Shown: positions 34,788 through 47,465, numbered from the stretch's first letter. The stretch: 64,000 bases of DNA from Elephas maximus indicus (GCF_024166365.1 NC_064831.1:29502768-29566767), one strand, 5' to 3'. Made by a program: numbers and translations. The notes: generated by a model not told the origin, from the sequence alone.

Positions 34788-35330
34788 GTTACCATATGAC
34801 CCAGTAATTCCACTCCTAAGTATGTACTCAAGAGAAACATATGTCCACGAAAAACTTGTACATGAATATTCATAGCAGCATTGTTCACAAAAGTAAAAAA
34901 ATGAAAACAACCCAAATATCCATCAAGGGATAGAACAAATGTGGTATACCTATATGATGAAATATTATTTAGCCATAAAAATGCATGAAGTATTGATTCA
35001 TGCTCCAACATGGATGAACCTTGAACACATTATGCTACAGGAAAGAAGCCAGACACAAATGGCCACATATTCTATGATTCCATTCATGTGAAATGTCCAG
35101 AACAGGCAAATTCATAGAGACAGTAGATTACTGGTTGCCATGGGCTGGGGAGAGGGAGGAATGGTGAGTGACTGCTAACGAGTACAAGTTTCTTTTAGGG
35201 TGATGAAAATGTTCTAAAATTAGGTATTAGTGATGGTTTTACAACTCTGTGAATACAGTAAAAACTGATTTATACATTTTAAAAGAGTGAGATGTATAAT
35301 ATATAAATTATATATTTTTTTTAAAGCTAT
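34788..35330 (+). mobile_element. Old L1, right segment (ORF2 end and 3' UTR)
   Basis: Continues the + strand L1 of 26472-27926: CATATGACCCAGTAATTCC, 'gatgaaatattatttagcc' and the 'ctggttgccatgggctgggg' 3' UTR motif typical of old L1M-type elements. From about 35331 to 35553 I see nothing I can name. Confidence 0.8.
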
Positions 35331-35563
35331 TATATAAAATAAAAAGTCAGATGTTCCAAGGCTCAGGATCACATTGTGTGTGTTATAACTGAAAGTTGAA
35401 GCCAAGTTTGTTTGACTGTACATCCCACTGTCTTAACTATCAACTATATTCCTAGGCCTCCTTCTTTTTTCACATGACAGGCTTTCTGGCAAGGTTATTC
35501 ACTCCTGTAGAGTTCACTGCTGTTAATCACCAGATCTGTATATCTACCCCTAACCTTTCTCTT

Positions 35564-35738
35564 GGAAACCCTGGTGGCATAGTGGTTAAGTGCTACTACG
35601 GCTGCTAACCAAAGGGTCAGCAGTTTGAACCCGCCAGGTGTTCCTTGGAAACTCTATGGGGCAGTTCTACTCTGTCCTATAGGGTCGCTATAAGTCGGAA
35701 TCGACTCGACAGCACTGGTTTTTTTTTTTTTTTTTTTA
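35564..35738 (+). mobile_element. AfroSINE, best-preserved copy, 10-bp TSD
   Basis: Complete: head GGAAACCCTGGTGGC with A-box-like TGGCATAGTGG and B-box-like AGTTTGAACCC, then the body 'gggcagttctactctgtcc', the tail 'gtcggaatcgactcgacagc' and a T-rich end. CCTTTCTCTT is duplicated at 35554-35563 and 35740-35749. This serves as the reference copy for the window. Confidence 0.95.
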
Positions 35739-35749
35739 GCCTTTCTCTT

Positions 35750-36168
35750 AAGTTTAAGTTTGTCCTCAAACTGTGAACAATCCTGCTGGCACAGCCTAGA
35801 GATTCCTCAAGATCAACGTGCATTAAAATAAACATACCTTCATCTTTCAAAACCTTATCTTCTTCCTATGAATGGCTCTTATCGGTAGCTACTCCTCCTT
35901 GGCTGGTGCTCTTTCCCGCTCTCAGGACATTTACAAAGCAAAGATAACTGTTCTACCCCAAATCCAGTAAATGATCATTTTCCTGTGCTCAGGTTACCAG
36001 CTCTGACCATTTTCTTTTGTGATTCCTCACTCAGATGATATAGTACGAAGATATTTTTCATTTTTATTCCACTAGTACTTTACTATGTATTTAGAATTAT
36101 GGACACAATATAGACCAAGGGGGGGAAAAAAAGGACCTTCTCTCCAATAAACTCCAGACTGTCAGTAG
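35750..36168. other. Intergenic, nothing identified
   Basis: No repeat, exon or RNA gene recognised. Confidence 0.4.
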
Positions 36169-36173
36169 TAGAG

Positions 36174-36608
36174 TGTCTTAGCTTCCTAGTGATGCTATAA
36201 AAAATACCACAAAGTGAATGGCTTTAAAGCAGTTTCTTTTTTCTCAGTGCTAGAGGCTAAAAGTCCATATTCTGTGTCGGCAGGGCCCTGATCTGCCCCT
36301 CTCTGATGGCTCCAGGGGGAGATTTTTTCTTGTCTCTTTCAGGTTCTTGCATCCCCAGACATTCTTCACATGGGTCTTCACATGATGTCTTCCCCCTGCA
36401 TGTTATTCTATTTCCATGTCTGTTCTCCCCCATTATAAGACAACACACAGAAGGGATTAGGATTACAATTCACCCTACTTCAGTATGACCCCCTTTAACT
36501 TAACTGATAATGAAAGTAAAACCCTACTTCCAAACAGGGTCACATTCACAAGAACAGGGGTTAGGACTTCAACATATCTTTTTGGAAGACAGAAATCAGT
36601 CCATGACT
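36174..36608 (-). mobile_element. MaLR-like solo LTR with 5-bp TSD
   Basis: A 435-base - strand LTR (starts TGTCTTAGCTTCC, ends near AGTCCATGACT), flanked by TAGAG at 36169-36173 and 36609-36613. It contains 'accacaaagtgaatggc' and 'gggtcacattcac', typical of this LTR group. Only the LTR is present. Confidence 0.7.
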
Positions 36609-36613
36609 TAGAG

Positions 36614-37596
36614 GCAGGGCTCTGGCTCAAGCCATGCAGCACACTGAGACCTCACAATACTCTTTTCACACATTTATTACAGTGTTAAACTTCCTGTAAA
36701 AATGGCACAGTGCCATTGTCTGACCTCCTCTAACTTCACAAGGGGAAAGGAGAATCAAGATCAACATCCCAAGTCTGATTCCTATAAGGCAGAGGTCAGA
36801 CATGCCTCCTCTATCTGCCATCTTTACTGATTCTGACACCAACCGTCCATCCCACAGCACTCTCTACTTCTCTGCTGGGTTCATTGATTCATTGCGATGA
36901 CCACACAGAACTCACAGACAATACTAACAATTATGGGGTTTATCAGGCAAGTAACAGGTTACAGTTCAGGCTCAGGAACACTCAGGATACAGTTCTTCCA
37001 TTAGGGCAGTCTCTTTTCCGCTGTGGCCAAAGGCACACCTCTCTTTGGCCCTAGGCCTCTGCCCCATTACAAAGCTCTTTTATCCCCTGTCAATAAGTCC
37101 CCAGAGGCACCCCAGGCACTCAGCTTTCTCTCTCTGTGGGCCAGGAAACCTGCTGCACAGTCTCCTGCCAGTCTCTCCTACCACCACTTCTCACATTAGG
37201 GCTACAGCTCCCTCACTCTCTCCGTCTCTGGTTCCAGGAGCTTCTCAGCTCAGGGATCCCCAATCCAAAAGACAAGCTCTTTGCTCCTGGCTGTTATTTC
37301 TTGGTAGTGATGGCATTCCTTCTTTCCCAGCTCTGGGGTGGCTCATTCCAAGCCTGGTGGGATGCCAAAACTGATTAATCCTTTTGTGGGCTACAATTAG
37401 CCTTTCTGCACTGTCCTGCTCAATCACCTGAGTGCAAGTTATAAGACCATGGGGAGAAAGACCACAAAAAAGCAGTCCATCACATGGCACTTCCTTTGAG
37501 TTCTTCACTTAAAGTCATCCCCAAAACTATGGCCAATTTGAAGGATATCCACAAGATCTTCAGGACAATCTTAAACTATTCCCTAAATTACTCACT
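36614..37596. other. Unassigned repeat-like block, possibly another LTR
   Basis: Moderately GC-rich sequence with 'cacacagaactcacagac', 'ggttacagttcagg' and a CTCTTTTATCCCC box looks like a - strand ERV LTR. I see no terminal duplication or internal viral gene, so the assignment is weak. Open frames here are short and unrecognised. Confidence 0.35.
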
Positions 37597-38221
37597 TATT
37601 AGCTTCCTTGGGCTGACACAATAAACTACCACAGACTGAATGGCCTAAAACAGCAGAAATTTATTGTCTCACAGTTCTGGAAGCTAGAAGTCCATAATCA
37701 AGGTGTCAGTAGGGCCATGCTCTCTCTGAAATCTCTAAGGGAAGATCTTCCCTTGCCTCTTCCTAGCTCCTGGTGGTTGATAATCCTTGGTTTTCCTTGG
37801 TTTGTAGATGCATCACTCCAATATCTGCCTCCATCTTTACATCTTTCTTTGTATCTCTGTATCTCTTTTCTTTTTATAAAGATACCACTTATTTGAATTA
37901 GGGCCCACCCTACTCCAGTATAACCTCAGATTACTTAACTAATAAGGAAATCAAAAGCCATTGCCATCAAGTCAATTCTGACTCATAGCAACCCTTTAGG
38001 ACAGAGTAGAACTGCCCCATAGGGTTTCTAAGGAGCACCTTGTGGATTCAAACTGCCAAACTTTTTGTTAGCAGCTGTAGCTCTTAACCACTATGCCATC
38101 AAAGTTTCCACTTAACTAATAACACCTCCAAAGTCTATATTTCCAAACAAGGTCACATTCACAGGTATCAGCAGTTAGGACTTCAACATATCTTTTCGGG
38201 GGACACACGTCTACTCATAAC
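37597..38221 (-). mobile_element. MaLR-like LTR split by AfroSINE
   Basis: GAATGGCCTAAAACAGCAG, 'cacagttctggaagctagaag' at the left and AAGGTCACATTCACAGG, 'cttcaacatatctttt' at the right belong to one old LTR. Its middle is opened by the AfroSINE at 37946-38109. Confidence 0.7.
37946..38109 (-). mobile_element. AfroSINE with 13-bp TSD
   Basis: A full-length - strand copy. ACTTAACTAATAA is duplicated exactly at 37933-37945 and 38110-38122. Confidence 0.92.
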
Positions 38222-38990
38222 ATCCACTAACCGTCTTCCCTGAATGCCTTATATAATTGTCCTTCTATTGAGACCCAGCAAGATGTGTTTACAATAAAGT
38301 TAAACATACATAAGTAATTTTATGCCGAGATATTAAACTTAAAGAATAGTCACAATTAGACAACATGCTCAGCACAAAATTCTTATTTATAACAATTTAG
38401 TAACTTGGTTAATTGAAATCCTTTAAATAGAAAAGATGAAACCAACAACAAACAACCAAAATCATTGCTGTCCCGCTTCTCTGACATTCCAAAATAATGT
38501 AAATATGTGTTTTACTTCATGAGCGCACTATTCCAGCTATGTGCTAGGATTGTTGCATTTATAAAATAAATCAGGCAAGAAATTTTATCCCCAACACTCG
38601 TTTGTGCCATATTTTTTGTTTTAGCAGTTAGGTGGCTAAACACCAAAATATATGTCCATTTGGTACAAAGACAATGGATAGAATGCAACAGACTCTGGCC
38701 TTCCCCTTTGCACTGCTTACCTGCTCCTTACCACGTACCAGTATCTCTAAATGATAGCAAAATAGACTTCTGATCAACATGACGCCATAGACAGAAGCAC
38801 CACACTGTTCCTCCACTGCAAAGACCCTAAAAACTAAGTAAAACAGAGAAACTGTCATTTCCTGGAACCCGAAGTGTCAACTGAAGAGATAACTCAGCCA
38901 AACACTGAATGGAATAAGAAGTTGAAAAAGGTCACACAGCAAGGTCCCCTATTAGCTAATGCAGCACAGATTCACCTTCTTGGACTCCTG

Positions 38991-40080
38991 ACAGAGATCG
39001 GTGGACAAGGAGCATGGGAAAGCAGCTTCATGGAGCTCCTAGCAGGAGACAGAGCACCCGGTAACCAGCAATACACCCTTTCCCACCCTCCATCCTTGTC
39101 CCACTGCTCTACCTCTGTGCTTCCTGGCTGGCTGCAGTGGCCTGGCTGGCTGCAGTGGCTCAGCTGGCTGGGAAGTGCAGCATCCTTGCCGCTTGGATTC
39201 ACCCCACCCACATCGGAGATCAGTGGACAAGGAGTATGGGAGAGCAGACTCATGGAGTTCCCAGCAGGAGACAGAGCACCTGGTAACCAGTGATTAACAC
39301 TTTCCAAGCTCCCACCCTTCTCGCCTCCACGTTCAGCCTCCTCTTCTTCCCACCGACAGCACAGCTTTTGACCAGGAGGCAACTGCTTCAACCCCGGGAG
39401 GCTTGGATTCACCCTGCCTGCACTGGCCAGCTCCCTGAGTTGATTTTGCTTTTTTCTGCCTCTTTTGGTTTCTTCTGTGCCTTCCACTGCCTCTCTCTCC
39501 TTTCTCTGGAACACCTGGCTCCGTGTGCCATCTTTGCTTCTTCTTGAAAGGCTGTGAAGCCCCACTCAACTGTGGAACCACTCCTCCACCCCGCAACACC
39601 ATGCTGGTGGTGTTTTTTTTTTTGTTTTGCTTTGTTTTGCTTAGCTCTCTTTTACTTTGTTTGTTTGTTTTTCTTTTAATGGCTTGGGAGCCCCTTCTAG
39701 CCAGGCTACACTGCATGGCTTAGGAGCCACTTCCTCAGTCTGCACAGCCCCTGGGGGCATTCCTTTTTCTTCCTTTTTTTTTTTCTCTCACTTTTTTCCT
39801 TCTGTCTTTCTTCATTTCTCAGTTCTTGTCTCTCTATACTTACCTTCTTTTCCTGTCTCCTGAATACCTGGTGCTGTGTGACATCTATACCCCCTCTAGC
39901 CAGGCTATACTGTGCAGCCTGGGAGGCACTTCCCCAGTCTTCGTGGCCACACTGGTGGAATCCCTGGGGGCTTTACTTTTCTTTTCCAAATTTTCATCCT
40001 ATTTTTTTTTCTTTTTCTTTTTTCCTTTTTGGTTTTATCCATTTCTCAGTTTCTTGTCTCTCCACCCCAATGGCAAGTTC
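38991..40080 (+). repeat. Tandem monomers in the L1A 5' UTR
   Basis: Monomer type 1: GAGATCGGTGGACAAGGAG at about 38994 and GAGATCAGTGGACAAGGAG at about 39216, with a third partial copy (GCTTGGATTCACCCTG, about 39401), period about 211-227 bases. Monomer type 2: CTAGCCAGGCTACACTG at about 39697 and CTAGCCAGGCTATACTG at about 39897, period about 200 bases, each followed by a CT/T-rich stretch. In other L1s such monomers act as promoter units; that role is inference here. Confidence 0.75.
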
Positions 40081-40530
40081 CCCTAGAACAATTTTCTCCC
40101 CTTTGTTTATTTGTTTGTTTGTTTTTTGGCTCCTGTTTCTCTCTCCTCTTTCTCATACTCATATTAACTCCACACATCACAACCTCCCCCCCTTTTTCCT
40201 GCCTACCTGCACCATGCACTGAACATCACACCATGTGCTGAACATCACAGCCTACCAGAACCTGCCCAGCACTGATTCCTGACCTGCCCTGTTGGCCCTA
40301 CTACATTCCAAAAACAACCCATCCCAGCCTCTCGCCTTCAGCTGAACCTGCCCTGCTGCACCATAGGTAAGTGACTGGCCCTACCCTTTGGACAAGGAGG
40401 TGAAAAGTATCATGACTACAGATGAGCAAACAACAAAGAACATATAGTCCACCTGCTCAGACATAACCAAATAAAACAAAAAAAGCAGGACAAAACAAAT
40501 CTACAATCAAAAAAACAAAATAACTACTGA

Positions 40531-41461
40531 ATGTCCCAAAGACAGCAGACAGTTAACAAAACATATAAAAAAAAGGACAGGATGATTCCAGTAGGCCTCC
40601 AAAATAAAACACCAGATGACTTTACAGTAGAAGAAAAGGCATTAGACTTAACTGACAGGGAATTCAAATCTCTAATATTCAGAGCTATCCAAGAGTTGAA
40701 GCAAAAAAAAAAAAAAAAAAGACAAAAATGAGGAAAAAAGACAAATTCATGGAAAATAGAGACAAAAAATGGAAGAATTCAGGAAAATAATACAGGAACA
40801 AGATGCCAAAATAAATTTGCAACTAGAAATCATACAAAAACAACAACAGTTAGAAATCCAGAAGATAAACAAGATTTCCAAGGTGGACAGTGTCATAGAA
40901 GGGCTGAGGAGTAGGTTTGAAATGATGGAAGTCAGGATCAGCAAACTTGGATACAACTCAAAGGAAAAATCAGAAAAAATAATGAAGAAAAATGAAGAAA
41001 CCCTGAGAATTATGTGGGATACAATCAAAAGCAAAAATTTTCGAGTGATCAGACTTCCAGATTAGGGAGAGAAAATGGAAAACACAGAAAGGATCATTGA
41101 AGACACCAAGGCATATCATAATCACACTCACTAAAACCGAAGACAAAAAATTCTGAGAGTAGCTTGAGGAAAATGAAGAGTCACATACAGAGGAGAAACA
41201 ATAAGACTAAGCTCTGATTATTCAGCAGACACCATGCAGGCAAGAGGGCAATGGGATGACATATATAAAACCTTGAAAGAAAAAAATTTCCAACCAAGAA
41301 TAATACATCCTGCAAAACTTTCATTCAAATATGATGATGAAATTAAGACATTTCCAGATAAGCAGAAATTAAGGGAATGTGTAAAAACCAAACCAAACTT
41401 ACAAGACTTATTAAAAGGAGTCCTTCAGTCTGAGAACAAACAACATCAGACCACAGCCTGA
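40531..41461 (+). pseudogene. L1A ORF1 remnant
   Basis: L1 ORF1 encodes an RNA-binding chaperone with an N-terminal coiled coil. Here the coiled coil survives as an E/Q/K/I-rich stretch (40769-41065), and the C-terminal domain as ...MQARGQWDDIYKTLKEKNFQ and KLSFKYDDEIKTFPDKQKLR (41234-41461). Three open pieces are separated by stops and frameshifts (about 40730, 41065 and 41130-41170). Confidence 0.8.
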
Positions 41462-41879
41462 ATCTAGGATGCAAGATTGTACCAGCCAGATACCTACCTA
41501 GGAAATGAACTCTTAAAAACTATCAAAAACCGAAGAATTACAACAGAACCACAGAGGTTAAACTATAAATGACTGCAATGTCAGAACAATAAGAGAGGGA
41601 ATAAACAGTGTAAGTATAGAACTTTATAATGGAGAGGAAGGCAAGGTGATACCAAGTAATAATAGACTGGTTCAAACCTAGGAAGATAAGGGTAAATTTC
41701 AAGATACCCATAAAGAAAGTTAACAAATGTACTGATCAAAATACAGAAAAAAAACATAAAGTCTTAAAACAAAATCTACAAAAACAAAAGAAACCCACAA
41801 ACAAAAGGAACTCAGCAGAGGAGAGTAAGAGGAACAAAGAAAATGTTAGCACTGCAAAGAAAGCACCACCGAATGACAG

Positions 41880-44800
41880 CAATAAACTCACAGCTATCAA
41901 TAATTACGCTGAATGTAAATGGCCTAAATGCACCCATAAAGAGACACAGAGTGACAGAATGAATAAAAAAACAGGATCCATCATTATGCTGTCTACAAAA
42001 GACACACCTTAGAAACAAAGATGCAAGTTTATTAAAAATCAAAGGATGGAAAAAAATATATCAAGCAAGCAACTACCAAAAAAGAGCAGGAGTGGCAATA
42101 CTAATCTCAGATAAAATAGACTTTCAAATAAAACCTACCACAAAAGACAAAGACAGGCACTATATAATGATTAAAGAGACAGTCCATCATGAAGACTTAA
42201 TGATAATAAACATCTATGCACATAGCGACAGGGCTCCAAAGTACATAAACAAACTCAAACAGCACTGAAAAGAGAAATTGACAGCTCCACGATAATAGTA
42301 GGAGACTAATACATCACTCTTGGTAAAGGACAGAAATCTAGAAAGAAACTCAACAAAGATACAGAAGAGCTAAAGAGTACAATCAGCCAACTTGACTTCA
42401 TATACATATATAGAACACTCCACCCAACGGCTGCAAAGTACATGTTGTTTTCCAACGCACATGGAACGTTCTCCAGAATAGACCACATCTTAGGCCACAG
42501 AGCAACCCTCAACAAAATCCAAAACACTGACACAACACAAAGTATCTTCTCTGACCACAACACCATCAAAGTAGAAATTAACAACAGAAAGAGCAGAAAT
42601 AAAAGAAATAGAGAATAGAAAAACAATAGAATCAACAAAACCAAAAGTTGGTTCTTTGAAAGGATCAACAAAATCAACAAACCACTGGTCAGACTGACAA
42701 AAGAAAAACAGGAGAGGTTGCAAATAACCCAAATAAGAAATGAATTGGGGGACATTACAACAGACCCAACTGAAATAAAAAGGATCACTGCAGAGTATTA
42801 TCAAAAACTATACTTCAACAAATTTGAAAATCTAGAGGAAATGGACAAATTTCTAGATACACACTACCTACCCCAAACTAACACAAAATGGTATTGAAAA
42901 TCTGAACAGACCCATAACAAAAGAAGAGATTGAACAGATATTAAAAAAAAAAAAATTCCCAACAAAAAAAAGCCCTAGCCCAGATGGCTTCACTGGGGAA
43001 TTCTACCAAGCATTCAGAGAAGAGTTTACACTAGGACTACTCAAACTACTTCAGAACATAGAGAAGGAAGCGATACTTCTGAATTCATTCTATGAAGACA
43101 GCATAACCCTGATAACAAAACCAGACAAAAAAAGAAAATTATAGACCAATATCTGTCATGAATATAGATGCAAAAATTCTAGCCAATAGATTTCAACATC
43201 ATATAAAAAAAAAATAATACACCAAAACCAAGGAGGATTCATACCAGGTATATATGCAATGGTGGTTAAACGCAGAAAATCAATCAAAGTAATCCACCAG
43301 ATAAATAAAAGGAAAGAAAAGAATCACACCATCATCTCAATGGGTGCAGAAAAGGCATTCCACAAAGGCCAACACCCATTCTTAATTAAAAACTCTCAAT
43401 AAAATAGGTACAAAAGGGAAATTCCTCAACATAATAAAAGGCATCTATGCAAAACAAGGCCAGCATCATTCTTAACAGCGAGAGGCTGAAAACACTCCCC
43501 TTGAGAACAGTAATAAGACAAAGATGTCCTTTATCACCACTCCTATTTAACATTGCACTGGTAGTCCTAGCTAGAGCAATAAGGCAAGAAAAAGAAATAA
43601 AGCCTATCCAAATTGTTAATGAAGAAGTAAAACTGCCCCTATTTGCAGATGATACATAGAAAACCCAAAAGACTCCACGAAAAAACTACTGGAACTAATA
43701 GACTCAGCAGAGTGGCAGGATATAAGATAAACATAAAAAAATCAGCTGGATTCCTATACACCAATAAAGAGAACAATGAATAGGAAATCAGGAAAACAAT
43801 ACCATTTATAGTAGCCCCTACAAAAATAAAATACTTGGGAATAAATCTAACCAGGGATGTAAAAGACCTATACAAAGAAAACTATAAAACACTGCTGCAA
43901 GAATCCAAATGATATCTACATAAATGGAAAAACATACCATGCTTATGGATAGATAGGCTCAACATTGTGAAAATGACAATTCTACCCAAAGCGATTTACA
44001 AATGCAATGCCATACCAATCCAACTGCCAACAACTTTCTTTAAAGTGATGGAAACATTTATCATTAACTTTATATGGAAAAGGAAGAAGCCCCAGATGAG
44101 TAAAGCACTACTGAAGAAGAAGAATAAAGTAGGAGGACTCTCACTACCTGACCTCAGAACCTACTAAACAGTTACAGTAGTCAAAACAGCCTGGTACTGG
44201 TACAACAACAGATACATTGACCAATGGAACAGAATTGAGAACCCAGATGTAATCCATTCACCTATGGTCACCTGATCTTCGACAAGGGCCCAAAGTCCAT
44301 CAAATGGGAAAAAGACAGTGTTTTTAACAAATGGTGCTGGCAAAACTGGATGTCCGTCTCCAAAAAAAAAATGAAACATGACCCATACCTCACACCATAT
44401 ACAAAAACTAACTCAAAACGGATCAAAGACCTAAATATAAAGCCAAAAACTATGAAGTTCACAGAAGAAAAAAAAGGATCAACTCTAGAGGCCCTAATAC
44501 ACGGCATTAACAGGATACAAACCACAACCAACAACACACGAGCTCCAGAAGATAAGCTAGATAACTGTGATCTTCTAAAAATTAAACACTTAAGCTCATC
44601 AAAATTCTTCACCAAAAGAGTAAAAAGAGAGCCTACAGACTGGAAAAAATTTTGGGCTATTACAAATCTGACAAAGGTCTAATCTCCAAAATCTACAGGA
44701 AAATCCAACACCTCTACAACAAAAAGACAAATAATCCAATTAAAAAATGGGCAAAGGAAATGAATAGACACTTCACCAAAAAGACATTCAAGCGACCAAC

Positions 44801-45360
44801 AGACACATGAGGAAATGCTCATGATCACTAACCATTAGAGAAATGCAAATCAAAACCACAACGAGATACCATCTCACCCTGGCATTACTGGCACGAAACA
44901 AAAAAAATGGAAAATAACAAATGTTGGAGAGGCTGTAGGGAGATCGGAACTCTTATGCACTGCTGGTGGGAATGCAAAATGATACAACCATTTTGGAAAA
45001 CAACATGATGCTTCCTTAGAAAGATAGAAATAGAAATATATGATCCAGGAATCTCACTCCTACGAATATATCCTAGAGAAATAAGAGTCGTCGCATGAAT
45101 AGACATGAGCATGCCCATGTTCACTGCAGCACTGTTCACAATAGCAAAAAGATGGAAACAACATAGATGCCCATCAACAGATGAATGGATAAACAAACTG
45201 GTACATACACACAATGGAGTATTACGCAACGATAAAGAACAACGATGAATTTGTGAAGCAGCTCATAACATGGATCAATCTGGAGGGCATTATGCTGAAT
45301 GAAGTAAGTCAGTCACAAAAGGACAAACATTGTATGAGACCACTGCTATAAAAACTCATG
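41880..45360 (+). pseudogene. L1A ORF2 remnant (endonuclease and reverse transcriptase)
   Basis: The endonuclease start is recognisable (TLNVNGLNAPIKRHRVT near 41910-41965). The catalytic GD of the GDFNTPL-type motif remains, but the next codon is a stop (TAA, about 42307). About 310 bases between endonuclease and reverse transcriptase are missing near 42595 compared with the L1 at 53-61 kb. The FADD motif is present (LPLFADDT, 43636-43659) and is followed at once by a stop. Distal ORF2 continues to about 45360 in pieces. Not functional. Confidence 0.8.
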
Positions 45361-46268
45361 AAAAGGTTTACAAGGTTACGAGGGAGAGGTGGAGATGGAA
45401 AAACACTAAGTAGACAATAGATAAGTGGTAACTTTAGTGAAGGGTAAGACAGTACACAATACTGGGGAAGCCAGCACAACCTGTACAAGGCAAGGTCATC
45501 AAAGCTCCATAGACACATCTAAACTCCCTGAGGGACCAAATTGCTGGGCTGAGGGCTGTGGGGACCATGGTCTCGGGGAACATATAGCTCAATTGGCATA
45601 ACATAGTTTAAAAAGAAAATGTTCTACATTCTATTTTGGTGAGTAGCCTCTGGGATCTTAAAACCCTGTGAGCGGGCATCTAGGATACTCCACTGGTCTC
45701 GCCCCCTCAGGAGCAGGGAAGAGTGAAGAAAACTGAAGATACAAGGGAAAGATTAGTCCAAAAGACTAATGGACCACATCTACCATGGCCTCCACCAGAC
45801 TGAGTCCAGTACAACCAGATGGTACCCAGCTACCACCACTGACTGCTCTGACAGGGATCACAATTGAGGGTCCCAGACGGAGCTGGAGAAAAACATAGAA
45901 CAGAGTTCTAACTCAAAAAGAAAGGCCAGGCTTGCTGGCCTGACAGAGACTGGAGAAACCCTGAAAGTATGGTCCCCGGACACCCTTTCAGCTCGGTAAT
46001 AAAGTCACTCCTGAGGTTCACCCTTCACCCAAAGATTGAACAGGCCCAAGAACAAAACAAGACTAAAGGGGAGTACCAGCCCTGGGGCAAGGATGAGAAG
46101 GCAGGAGGGGACAGGAAAGCTGGTAACAGGGAACCCAAGGTTGAGAAGGGAGAGTGTTGCCATGTCGTGGGGTTGTTAACCAATGTCATAAAACAATATG
46201 TGTACTGTTTAATGAGAAACTAGTTTGTTCTGTAAGCCTTCACCTAAAGTACAATTAAAAAAAAAAGA

Positions 46269-46894
46269 GTCCCTGCCCTGATTAACGAGATCGTCAATGC
46301 TCATCCTGAGTTGCATGGAATTATGTTAAAGTAACACTTCAGTCCTCTTTTCGTAAGTCCATATCCATGTGCCAAACTTTCCCCGAGTGTAATGGGTAAA
46401 TAACAGGTTGTAGCCATTTTTTTTTAGCCAGAGTGACAATGGCCCCTTTGCCTACCTGGCAGAGCCTCTGTGGGTGATGAGGAAGGTTTCTTTGGGCTAA
46501 TGGAGACCATCTGTCCTCACTCTCCCTCCATAAGGCAGAAGCAGGACAACCTGGAAATGTGGCTGTGCTACCAATTCGATTAGCTCCATGCGAGGCATCT
46601 TGCTGGATGCAGAGTGGAATGAAAGATGATTAGAATAGGGGTAGCTGCTCTCTGAGAGTTTGCCCTTGGTGGCTGACAGAGATGTAGATCCAGGACCTCG
46701 AATCCAAAGCAGCCTGGCATAGAGGCAAAAAGCTGTGGAAGTAACAGATTGAGAGAGCTGTATTCTCCCCGGGGGCCTGGGAAAGCCTGGTGAGGGAACA
46801 GAGAGCTGGTCAGGCCTTGGGTGTGGGGTGGGACTTCAGCTGATAAAAATGAGGAAAGGAGAGGACTTTACAAGCACAGGGGACACCCCAGAAG
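46269..46894. other. Intergenic, no gene or clear repeat
   Basis: Moderate GC, no recognisable frame. The first bases may be the right half of an L2 remnant split by L1A. Confidence 0.4.
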
Positions 46895-47215
46895 TCTTTA
46901 TTTGTAAAATGAGGATAATATCAGTACGTCTACCTCATAGGGTTGTTTTGAGGATTAAATGTATATAAAGCGTTTGGCGTCTCATAAAAAACCAGTTGCT
47001 GTCGAGTTGACTCTAACTCGTGGTGACCCCATGTGTGTCGGGGTAGAACTGTGCTCCACAGGGTTTTCAAGGGCTGATTTTTCAGAAGTAGATCGCCAGG
47101 CCCTTCTCCTGAAGCACCTTTGTGTAGACTCAAACCTCTGACCTCTTAGGTAGCAGCCGAGTATATGTTAACCATTTGTACCATCCAGGGACTCCTGGTA
47201 TTTTATAAATGCCAT
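46895..47215 (+). repeat. MIR split by AfroSINE (-) 46983-47195
   Basis: TTTGTAAAATGAGGATAATA and 'cctcatagggttgttttgag' are the MIR core. A - strand AfroSINE (CCAGTTGCTGTCGAGTTG tail, head ending CACCATCC-type) follows, and GTATTTTATAAATGCC appears to end the MIR. Confidence 0.75.
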
Positions 47216-47465
47216 TAAAAAAAAAAAAAGTTTTAGCTATTATCATGGGTAGGAGCATAGTAAGAGGTAAGGCCAGAGTACACATGGCAAGACTGTACTC
47301 CACGCACAAAGAGCTCGGTCCTCTTGTTGGTGTTTCTATAACTGATTTTGTTTCAAGCCCTAAAGGAGGACCAGTATCTTAAGCCAGGATAAAATAATAT
47401 TAGGATATTTCTTTCATAAGAATGTGACTTTTGTTGAACAGAGGTGCAGTGGGATCTTAGCAAGA

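Larger units (their letters stand above)
38750..46268 (+). mobile_element. Near full-length L1 (L1A), + strand
   Basis: Order is 5' UTR with tandem monomers (about 38750-40530), ORF1 (40531-41461), ORF2 (about 41880-45360), 3' UTR (about 45370-46255) and A-tail (46256-46267). The 5' boundary is uncertain between about 38580 and 38760, since a likely L2 remnant at about 38500-38580 seems to resume at 46270 (AGTCCCTGCCCTGA). Both ORFs have several stops and frameshifts. Sequence at 38222-38580 shows nothing else I can name. Confidence 0.8.

Noticed and set aside
34556..35011. A 151-codon - strand open frame
   Set aside because: It crosses the junction between the RTE 5' leader and the old L1, both of which are non-coding on this strand.
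35564..35600. Possible tRNA gene
   Set aside because: A- and B-box-like motifs belong to the AfroSINE head; no cloverleaf can be completed and a SINE body and duplication follow.
36174..38221. A complete endogenous retrovirus
   Set aside because: The LTR-like units are of different families or have separate target duplications, and no gag, pol or env-like frame lies between them.
38991..39300. CRISPR-like or satellite array
   Set aside because: The repeats are few, long and diverged, lie in an L1 5' UTR, and occur in a mammalian genome.
38972..39565. A 197-codon - strand open frame
   Set aside because: It lies antisense to the GC-rich monomer region of the L1A 5' UTR and resembles no protein family; its repeated segments mirror the tandem DNA units.
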